From JBGUVL01 sp964370395 (GTDB taxonomy: Bacteria > Bacillota_I > Bacilli_A > Erysipelotrichales > Erysipelotrichaceae), in NCBI GenBank assembly GCA_964370395.1, contig CAYJIZ010000009.1, positions 1-64,000 of the forward strand: a DNA stretch of 64,000 nt. The letters are read 5' to 3'. The notes below the pieces were generated by a model. That model saw only the letters and a program-made list of their open reading frames with translations. It had not been told where the DNA came from and did no database searches. The position numbers and the translations under genes are program-made. This document shows positions 16,145 to 22,658 of this stretch, piece by piece. How positions within the stretch are numbered: the first letter of the stretch is position 1; each line of letters opens with the position of its first letter.

Positions 16145-16750
16145 GTTTTTTGTTAAAATAAAGTAGAGGATAACAGCGATGGCTAGGATAGCTAAGATCA
16201 CTGTGACTACCGTTGAATAATTGTTAAAGACAGTAACGACATCTTGCCAGTTTTCACCCATTGTATTTCCTAATAAGACTAAGATAGTATTCCATGTTAA
16301 ACTACCGATTGTTGTATAAATGCTAAATTGTAAGAGTGGCATCTTTACCATCCCTGCTGGAATGGAAATTAGAGAGCGAATAACAGGAACACAGCGTCCA
16401 AATAACGTCCCGTATTTTCCATTTTTCTCAAACCAGACAACGGTTTTATGAAAGCTTTCTTTTTTGAATCCTAACATTTTACCTAGCTTGGAATCAATCA
16501 ATTGAAAGATTCGTTCTTCGCTGAAGAAACGCCCGATAAAATATAAGACATAAGCGCCTAGTAATGCTCCTACTGTAGCTGCAATAATAACAAGTACAGG
16601 AGTCATTGTCGTTTTAGTTGTCATGAACCCAGCAAACGTTAATATGATTTCGCTTGGAATGGGTGGAAAAATATTTTCAATTGCGATTAAGAACGCGACA
16701 CCTAAATAACCGAATTGATTTAATATGGAAATGAAATAAGCACTCAACAA
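16133..16750 (-). CDS. DedA-family membrane protein
   Basis: This 205-residue protein is a DedA/SNARE-associated (VTT domain) membrane protein. It has the signatures ENIFPPIPSEIIL, FGRCVPVIRSLISIPAG and GSLTWNTILVLLG, with about five hydrophobic segments. DedA proteins move undecaprenyl phosphate or other phospholipids across the membrane and affect envelope stability. The start appears to be TTG: two adjacent TTG codons (16750, 16747) follow a GGGG ribosome binding site and no ATG is available. It stands alone, divergent from the second AlkD-like gene. Confidence 0.92.
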   Translation of the reverse strand: MLSAYFISILNQFGYLGVAFLIAIENIFPPIPSEIILTFAGFMTTKTTMTPVLVIIAATVGALLGAYVLYFIGRFFSEERIFQLIDSKLGKMLGFKKESFHKTVVWFEKNGKYGTLFGRCVPVIRSLISIPAGMVKMPLLQFSIYTTIGSLTWNTILVLLGNTMGENWQDVVTVFNNYSTVVTVILAILAIAVILYFILTKNKRS

Positions 16751-16877
16751 TATCGCCCCTTTTCTATTTCCTTATCATATCAAATTCACTACAAATAAGA
16801 TATTGAGCAACTTAATTTTACGAAATCTTAACATTTATAAAATAGTCAGAGTATAATGAATAATAGGAGTAAAAAAA

Positions 16878-17558
16878 ATGAACTACAAAGAAACCTTATA
16901 CCGTTTACAAGATGTGAATTACCAAGCATTTCAAAAGCGAATCATTCCAAATGATGAAACGATTATCGGTGTGCGTACACACGAACTTAGAAAATTAGCC
17001 AAGCAACTATTAAAACAATATGGAATAGAAGCATTGTCTTTGCTTCGTGAGGATACGTACGAAGAACGTTTGATGATGGGGATGATCATTGCCAATGCAA
17101 AGTTGTCTTTTGACCAACGATTGCCTTACATTAAACAACAGGTGAAACGAATTAATAATTGGGCATTGTGTGATCTGTTTTGTGGAGAGTTAAAACAGGT
17201 GAAAGAGCATCGAGTAGAAATGTTAGAACACTTGCAACCTTATTTTAGTAGCAAAGAGGAATACGATGTTCGTTTTGGTATCGTAATGTTGTTGTCTTAC
17301 TATTGTGATAGCGAGTATTGTGATTTTGCTTTTTCTACGTTTGCATCAATTAATAATGATGCTTATTATGTAAAGATGGCAATCGCTTGGGCAATTTCAA
17401 TGTATTACATCCGTTGCAAAGAGCAAACGCTTGTTTATTTAAGAGACAATCAATTGGATGATTTTACACACCGCAAAGCGATACAGAAAATCATCGAATC
17501 AAGACAGGTAAGTGCGCAAGAAAAACAAATATTACGTCAATTAAAAAATAGAGCCTAA
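16878..17558 (+). CDS. AlkD-like DNA alkylation repair protein (second)
   Basis: This 226-residue protein belongs to the PF08713 DNA-alkylation-repair HEAT-repeat family. Segments are IIGVRTHELRKLAKQLLK near residue 30, NNWALCDLFCGEL and YYVKMAIAWAISMYYI. It is the more AlkD-like branch seen in many anaerobic Firmicutes and is clearly different in sequence from the protein at 6641-7363. A TAGGAG ribosome binding site precedes the ATG. It is a single-gene unit ending at a bidirectional terminator with degV. Glycosylase activity is inferred from the family. Confidence 0.87.
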   Translation: MNYKETLYRLQDVNYQAFQKRIIPNDETIIGVRTHELRKLAKQLLKQYGIEALSLLREDTYEERLMMGMIIANAKLSFDQRLPYIKQQVKRINNWALCDLFCGELKQVKEHRVEMLEHLQPYFSSKEEYDVRFGIVMLLSYYCDSEYCDFAFSTFASINNDAYYVKMAIAWAISMYYIRCKEQTLVYLRDNQLDDFTHRKAIQKIIESRQVSAQEKQILRQLKNRA

Positions 17559-17576
17559 TTTTGATAGGCTCTATTT
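17546..17576. terminator. Bidirectional terminator between AlkD-like and DegV genes
   Basis: A perfect 12-bp stem (AAATAGAGCCTA with TAGGCTCTATTT) lies between convergent genes and contains the stop codons of both. Confidence 0.85.
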
Positions 17577-18422
17577 CATTTTTTCAATGGTTTGAATCGC
17601 AATGCAATCCAATCCCGTATGGGCTGCAATGACAGCACTGATGTAATCAATTTCCACATTCACATTCGGTTTTCTGTCCTTGATTTCTTGGGCGATGGCT
17701 TTGGCTTTGTTGGCACAGTTGGAATGAATCACATATACGTTGCAATGTGCATCTGCAATGTGTTCACAAATACGATCAACACAACTATTTACTGCTTTGT
17801 GCTCCGTACGTACTTTATCCAAAACATCAATTTTACCTTGTGAAGCTTTATTAATTTGTAAGATAGGTTTGATTTTTAATAAACTTGCCAAAGAAGCGGC
17901 AAGTGGTGTCAAACGTCCACCTCGTTTTAAATGTTGCATATCGTTAGGTAAAATCAATGTGGTGTTTGTAGCAACGATTTCTTCTAATTTAGAAGCGATT
18001 TCTTTTGCTGATTTCCCTTCGTCCACCAATTGTTTCGCACATAGTGCAATATAACGTTGTAAGTTACAAGTAGTGAATACCTCGATTGTTGTAATGGGAA
18101 TGTTTTTGTCAATCGCCATTAACGATATGACTTGGTGAGTACCCGATAATCCCGAAGACAAAGGAACACTAATAATTTCGTCGTAACCTTCTTTGATTAA
18201 GTAATCCATTAAGTCTCCTACCTCTTGTACGATAGGGCTACTTGTTTTTGGCATGGCACCCTCTGCCAAACGTTCGTATAAATCAAGTGTTGTGATATCA
18301 TAACAATCACGTAAGGTCGTGTTATCTAGAGTGATTTGTAAGGGAAGCATAAACAAACCTGCTTGGTTTGCTTCTTTTTCGCTTATTCCACAACCGCTAT
18401 CTGTAATTACTGCAATTTTCAT
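17571..18422 (-). CDS. DegV-family fatty-acid-binding protein
   Basis: This 283-residue protein is a DegV family member. Features are the N-terminal MKIAVITDSGCGIS, PLSSGLSGTHQ (the fatty-acid carboxylate site) and HLKRGGRLTPLAA. DegV/FakB proteins hold a fatty acid while FakA phosphorylates it for phospholipid synthesis; no fakA is in this window. The start at 18422 has an AGAGG ribosome binding site and begins the standard first strand. An upstream in-frame start at 18446 lacks support. Confidence 0.92.
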   Translation of the reverse strand: MKIAVITDSGCGISEKEANQAGLFMLPLQITLDNTTLRDCYDITTLDLYERLAEGAMPKTSSPIVQEVGDLMDYLIKEGYDEIISVPLSSGLSGTHQVISLMAIDKNIPITTIEVFTTCNLQRYIALCAKQLVDEGKSAKEIASKLEEIVATNTTLILPNDMQHLKRGGRLTPLAASLASLLKIKPILQINKASQGKIDVLDKVRTEHKAVNSCVDRICEHIADAHCNVYVIHSNCANKAKAIAQEIKDRKPNVNVEIDYISAVIAAHTGLDCIAIQTIEKMK

Positions 18423-18522
18423 AAAATACCTCTTTCCTAAAATCATTATAGAATAATTATACTATGATTTGCAAAGAATGCGATTGCTTTGCATGAAACA
18501 CAAAAAAAGAAAGGAATGAACA

Positions 18523-18551
18523 TTGACAATATCGAATATCGATACTACAAT
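18523..18551 (+). promoter_or_regulatory. Promoter of the PadR-DUF2812 operon
   Basis: TTGACA (18523-18528) and TACAAT (18546-18551) are separated by exactly 17 bases, a near-consensus housekeeping promoter. Operator site 1 fills its spacer. Confidence 0.82.
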
Positions 18552-18575
18552 AAGATTATAACATCGATTATCGAT
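18531..18575. promoter_or_regulatory. Tandem PadR operator sites
   Basis: Two copies of ATCGAWTATCGAT lie at 18531-18543 (inside the promoter spacer) and 18563-18575 (just after the likely transcription start), 32 bp apart. The second copy is a perfect inverted repeat. Placement over the promoter of a padR gene suggests autorepression. Confidence 0.72.
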
Positions 18576-18590
18576 AATAGGTGATGAAAA

Positions 18591-18923
18591 ATGGCGAGAA
18601 AAAAATTAGAAACATTGAGTGAGCAGATGTATTATGTATTACTAGTTCTGCGTAAAGAGATGTGTGGTGTAGAGATTGTTGAGGCGATATTGAAGCTAAC
18701 ACAGCAACGGGTTCATCTAGGTCCAGGGACATTGTATACGATTTTAGCACAGTTTGAAGAAGCGATGGTTATCAAGGAAACCAAGATAGAAGGACGCAAA
18801 AGAAGTTATCAAATAACAAAAGAAGGGAGACAATTGTTGGTTAGTGAATATACGCGATTGACGCAAATGATTCAAGACAGCAACGATTGGACATACAGTG
18901 ATGAAGAAGATAAAGTGTCATAG
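18591..18923 (+). CDS. PadR-family transcriptional repressor
   Basis: This 110-residue protein is a PadR-type winged helix-turn-helix regulator. Markers are the GPGTLYTILAQFEEA recognition segment and GRKRSYQITKEGRQLL wing. Such short PadR proteins usually repress a following membrane-protein or exporter gene. The gene lies behind a near-consensus promoter flanked by two palindromic sites. Its 3' end overlaps the next gene by 23 bases, a pairing (PadR then DUF2812) common in Firmicutes. The inducer is unknown. Confidence 0.93.
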   Translation: MARKKLETLSEQMYYVLLVLRKEMCGVEIVEAILKLTQQRVHLGPGTLYTILAQFEEAMVIKETKIEGRKRSYQITKEGRQLLVSEYTRLTQMIQDSNDWTYSDEEDKVS

Positions 18924-20145
18924 TTTTCGAGCAAAAGACAAAGCTGTGTTGGAATACTATCTTAATGAAATGGCAAAACAAGGATGGCATATCAAAACGA
19001 TGAATCGTTATTTCCTTGTGTTTGAAAAAAGGGAAGAAGCAGCCCATTACTATGTTGAATTAACGAACGAATATTCTTACTATTATCCTTATCGAGTAAA
19101 CGATCCACTGAATAAACAAAATATATTTTATGAGGACTTGGGGTACCAATTTGTTTTTGCTTTTTTGATGTTTGTGATATATCGAAGTGAAGAAGCAAAG
19201 GATGCCTTGCATACGGATAGTGAAATCGAACAATTAGTCATAAATAAGAGTGTGAAAAAACAAAAGTTCTATGAATTTTACCTGCCTCTTTTAATCGTGG
19301 TATTAGGAGGATGTGGATTGTTGTTGTCTCCATCAGCGATGATTGGCGTTTTTTCCAACACGATAATCTTTTTCCTATTGCTCTTTATCATGGGAATCTT
19401 GCCTTTTACTTATTTCATCCATTTTTCAAAAGCAAAAAAAGAGGAGGATTACGCAAAACAGTTGCAACGCCTTCACATTAAGTCCTTTCTTCGCTTGTTG
19501 CTGATTACCGTTTTTGCAATCGGAGCCGTTTTGGTTATGTTGCCTATTTATGAGATGGATTCCACATTGAAATATTTCGTTTGGTATACCGTTACCATTA
19601 TCGTAGGTGGCCAGCTATTTTGGTTTATCATCAATCATGCAAAGGGAATCAAGCGTATCATTGCAATCGCTTGTGTAATCACTGCGTATTTCTTCTGTTC
19701 TTATTATGCTTATTCTTTTCTGTATGAAGAAGATGCCACACAAACAAAAACGAGTATGTTTAGTGAAAGTGTTATGAATACAACTCATAAAGAGGGGGAG
19801 TACAGGCATCGCGAATCGTTATTTATCGATTATGAAATGGTGAATGTATTCGATGAGAATGACAATTTTTTCGACTATGAAATATACCAAAGCGATTTCT
19901 CTTTTCTTCAAGACAGCGCTTTTCGCGTCATGACAGAATGGCGAGATGTAGAATATGCCTATACATACCATGGGTATCGCGTTTATGAGTCAGTAGAAAT
20001 AGAGTTAGGATTTCCAGGTGAGGAAGTAGAATCAATCGCCGATTTTATTATCATAGAAGGAAAACAACATGTTATGTCAATTATGTCTGATACGCCGTTT
20101 GAACGAGCGCGCGTAGAAAGGATTATCCAACAATTACCTTGGTAG
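18901..20145 (+). CDS. DUF2812 membrane protein, PadR partner
   Basis: This 414-residue protein has an N-terminal DUF2812 domain (FRAKDKAVLEYYLNEMAKQG and GWHIKTMNRYFLVFEK). About five membrane segments follow in residues 120-275, then an extracytoplasmic domain. DUF2812 proteins are typically encoded immediately after a PadR repressor and are thought to respond to envelope stress, though their function is unproven. The ATG at 18901 is chosen over the adjacent GTG at 18898; both lie inside padR, so translation is coupled. Confidence 0.82.
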   Translation: MKKIKCHSFRAKDKAVLEYYLNEMAKQGWHIKTMNRYFLVFEKREEAAHYYVELTNEYSYYYPYRVNDPLNKQNIFYEDLGYQFVFAFLMFVIYRSEEAKDALHTDSEIEQLVINKSVKKQKFYEFYLPLLIVVLGGCGLLLSPSAMIGVFSNTIIFFLLLFIMGILPFTYFIHFSKAKKEEDYAKQLQRLHIKSFLRLLLITVFAIGAVLVMLPIYEMDSTLKYFVWYTVTIIVGGQLFWFIINHAKGIKRIIAIACVITAYFFCSYYAYSFLYEEDATQTKTSMFSESVMNTTHKEGEYRHRESLFIDYEMVNVFDENDNFFDYEIYQSDFSFLQDSAFRVMTEWRDVEYAYTYHGYRVYESVEIELGFPGEEVESIADFIIIEGKQHVMSIMSDTPFERARVERIIQQLPW

Positions 20146-20169
20146 GAAGCAAAAAATGCTTCCTTTTTT
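20145..20169 (+). terminator. Terminator of the PadR-DUF2812 operon
   Basis: GGAAGCA pairs with TGCTTCC and is followed by TTTTTT, overlapping the end of the DUF2812 gene. Confidence 0.85.
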
Positions 20170-20219
20170 ACGCACCATGTACGCAAGACGTGGTATAATA
20201 TCTAAAATAAGAGGTAGTT

Positions 20220-20837
20220 ATGCAAAATCGATATCGAAAGCTCTATTTTGAAGAATATGCAGCGCAAACACTACGTTTGTACTTATTGGAAAAGACAATT
20301 GTGCATCGAGATTGCCCTGACTTAGAAATCCCTGCATTACAGATGGGTGTGGAAGTAAGCCAAGCAATCAAAGAGGATATTATTTTCTCACTGCGTAAAG
20401 AAACCCTTTATGGCTCGTATGCACTGAATCCTTTTGATTTGACAGCACTATTAACAAAAGAGGACTTGGATGACTATTTTAGTAAAATAAAACAAGCGAT
20501 AGCACGTAAAATTGTAAAAAGTAAACACTATACACGATACCGCAACAATGGACTGTATTTGTTTACGCATTGTTTCTTATTAACAATGCAAAATGTAAGC
20601 GCGTTTTTTGCTTCCTTGGATTTTCCCATTACCTTTTATGATACGATCTACTTGAATGGAATTGATTGTTTGTATTGTTATGATGTAAAAACAAAAAACA
20701 TTCAAACGTATGCATTTGAAAGCAAGGATTTGGTTCTGATGAATCGCTTGTCCTTACAATATGAAGAAAGGAAGGAAGGGGAGAGAGCCAATGCCAAACA
20801 GGCTAAAAGGGAAATCAAGAACGGATTTCGCATGTGA
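20220..20837 (+). CDS. Uncharacterised protein, possible PD-(D/E)XK-like nuclease fold
   Basis: This 205-residue protein is not recognised with certainty. An N-terminal EEYAAQTLRLYLLE helix is followed by CPDLEIPALQMGVEVSQAI, an acidic pair and GVEV strand like the core of restriction-nuclease-type folds. Later come a KIKQAIARKIVKSKHY stretch and the hydrophobic LYLFTHCFLLTM. The gene overlaps the DnaQ-like exonuclease by 47 bases, so the two are cotranslated, which supports a nucleic-acid role. The nuclease idea is an inference from motif spacing and could be wrong. The C-terminal tail is highly charged. Confidence 0.6.
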   Translation: MQNRYRKLYFEEYAAQTLRLYLLEKTIVHRDCPDLEIPALQMGVEVSQAIKEDIIFSLRKETLYGSYALNPFDLTALLTKEDLDDYFSKIKQAIARKIVKSKHYTRYRNNGLYLFTHCFLLTMQNVSAFFASLDFPITFYDTIYLNGIDCLYCYDVKTKNIQTYAFESKDLVLMNRLSLQYEERKEGERANAKQAKREIKNGFRM

Positions 20838-21351
20838 TTATGTCGTGGTGGATATCGAGACGACGGGGATTAGTAGTGAACAAAGTGAAATTATTGAGAT
20901 TGGTGCCATTCGTGTGAAAAATCATGAAATCATTGAAACGTTTAACGTATTAATCAAAGCAAGCGCACCATTGCCATCGTTTATCGTTCAGTTAACAGGA
21001 ATTGATGATGCCTTACTAGAAAAGGAAGGAATCGATGCGACAACTGCCTTCTCTCAATTCTTATTGTTTGTAGAGGATGCCATTATTGTTGGTCATAATG
21101 TTAATTTTGATATTAATTTTTTATACGATCATATTTTGGATCGATTAGGGGTTGTTTTATGTAATGATTATATTGATACGCTTCGCTTATCAAGAAAATA
21201 TTTGGGTAGAAGAATAAGTAATCATAAACTAGGTACGCTGACGAGCTACTTTGGATTTACTTATGATGGTGCCCACCGAGGGTTAGCAGATTGTCATTTT
21301 ACATACCAAGTATACAATGCATTAATGGAGGTATCATTAGGATACCAATAG
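20791..21351 (+). CDS. DnaQ-like 3'-5' exonuclease (DEDDh)
   Basis: This 186-residue protein is a DEDDh exonuclease. Motif I is VVDIETTG, motif II is GHNVNFDINFL and motif III is HRGLADCHFT; all catalytic residues are present. It resembles the proofreading epsilon domain but is free-standing, as in many Firmicutes. The ATG at 20791 follows a GGGGAGAG ribosome binding site; the frame also has an ATG at 20761 with less support. It overlaps the upstream unknown gene and lies nine bases before the DUF7309-like gene. Confidence 0.9.
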   Translation: MPNRLKGKSRTDFACDYVVVDIETTGISSEQSEIIEIGAIRVKNHEIIETFNVLIKASAPLPSFIVQLTGIDDALLEKEGIDATTAFSQFLLFVEDAIIVGHNVNFDINFLYDHILDRLGVVLCNDYIDTLRLSRKYLGRRISNHKLGTLTSYFGFTYDGAHRGLADCHFTYQVYNALMEVSLGYQ

Positions 21352-21360
21352 GGGGACAAA

Positions 21361-22374
21361 ATGAAAGAGACAAAACCAAGCATACAACAGTGGCAGCGTG
21401 CAGTTGAAATTTCACATAAGTTTATGGTAAGCAAACCATGGGAACAATTTGAAGACATGGAAATTTTTGTACTGACGCTGCCACAACACAAAGAAAAAGT
21501 ATATGCGAGTATTTTGGGTTTTCATAGAATGTGCTATGGGCTTTCCTTTTACCAAGGGAAAGAAGGGTTTAAAGATTTATCTAGTGTTGCTTTTGAAATT
21601 GATAATGAAGAGTTTCAAAACTATTTGGCAATGGAATCACACTTTTATAGTGTTTATTTTGATGACCAAGAAAATGTTACACATGAGCAAAAAGAAGCCT
21701 ACGAAGAGTTGGGGTTGCACCAAAGTGAGTTTCCTCACTTTATTGTGAAAGAGAAGGGTTGTTTTCCAGATAGTCCATGTGGAAAAGAATTAGAAGAGAC
21801 GATTTTGTATATGGATGCGCTTTTGGATGCGATCGAGTATTTTTTTAAGGAAGAAGTAAAAATTGATTTTAGAAAGTCGATGTTTCATTATGAAGTGAGC
21901 AAAAAAGAAGGGAAACCTGTTCCCTTGCATTTTGACCCAAGAATTTTTGATCCGATCTTACCAACCGATGAACCATTTTTGGATCATATCGCAAGCATAA
22001 GTACGAATGAAGAGGTATGGGAGATGGAGTACAATTACATTCATCAAGGTCGTCAACGTGAAGATGGACGTGTTGAAAACGTTCGCTTGATTATGTGTGC
22101 TTGTTTGGATGATCGTAGTATGTTGAGTTGTGTTCCTTTAGAGAGTGAAAAAGACGAAAATGAAATGGTTTTGAATACTTTATTTCAATTGATTGAACGC
22201 AATGGTCGTCCTCTTAACATACAAATATGCAATGCGCGTTTGTTACCATTACTGGGTCCTACGTGTGATCGTTTGAACATTGCGTTGTCGATGTGTGATG
22301 AATTTGAAATCATCGATGAGTTCTTAGAAGGATTGTATGCGTTTAATGCGAAAGAAGATAGCGAACGTAGTTGA
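21361..22374 (+). CDS. DUF7309/DUF6930-like protein
   Basis: This 337-residue protein resembles the two-part DUF7309-DUF6930 family. The N-terminal part has SKPWEQFEDMEIFVL and YGLSFYQGKEGFKDL, and the C-terminal part has NGRPLNIQICNARLLPLLGP. Family members are soluble proteins without a known activity, sometimes fused to or near SEC-C metal-binding proteins. A GGGGGA ribosome binding site lies before the ATG. It is the last gene of a three-gene unit with the possible nuclease and the exonuclease. The valS promoter -35 box overlaps its stop codon. Confidence 0.7.
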   Translation: MKETKPSIQQWQRAVEISHKFMVSKPWEQFEDMEIFVLTLPQHKEKVYASILGFHRMCYGLSFYQGKEGFKDLSSVAFEIDNEEFQNYLAMESHFYSVYFDDQENVTHEQKEAYEELGLHQSEFPHFIVKEKGCFPDSPCGKELEETILYMDALLDAIEYFFKEEVKIDFRKSMFHYEVSKKEGKPVPLHFDPRIFDPILPTDEPFLDHIASISTNEEVWEMEYNYIHQGRQREDGRVENVRLIMCACLDDRSMLSCVPLESEKDENEMVLNTLFQLIERNGRPLNIQICNARLLPLLGPTCDRLNIALSMCDEFEIIDEFLEGLYAFNAKEDSERS

Positions 22375-22399
22375 TATTTCTTAGAAAATTAGTTATAAT
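22371..22399 (+). promoter_or_regulatory. Promoter of T-box-valS
   Basis: TTGATA (22371-22376) and TATAAT (22394-22399) are separated by 17 bases, overlapping the stop codon of the preceding gene. The T-box leader begins a few bases downstream. Confidence 0.82.
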
Positions 22400-22405
22400 A
22401 ACAAC

Positions 22406-22640
22406 AATCAAATACGAAGAACAGAAGGAGTAATCCCATTTTGTTTTAAAGAGAGTTGCTGGTGGGTGCGAAGCAATAAAGAAATGGTGAAGAAGGTAGT
22501 CTGGGAGTAGGTCTTTTGAAATAGTAGTAGAAAGACTCGTTGACACAAACGTTACATGTGATAAGGCATCTTAGAAATAAGGTGTAAAATAAGGTGGTAC
22601 CACGTAAGTCTCGACGTCCTTTGGCGTTTGAGACTTTTTT
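22406..22640 (+). ncRNA. T-box riboswitch leader of valS
   Basis: The leader has the stem I hallmarks AGAGAG and GGTGGGTGCGAAGCAA, and the T-box core AAGGTGGTACCACG at 22591-22604. A competing terminator (AAGTCTC with GAGACTT, then Ts) lies at 22606-22640. The TGGT in the core pairs with the ACCA end of uncharged tRNA-Val. The specifier is probably GTA (22496-22498) or the adjoining GTC; both are valine codons. Uncharged tRNA binding favours the antiterminator and valS expression. Confidence 0.93.
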
Positions 22641-22658
22641 ATGTACAGGAGGATTTTT

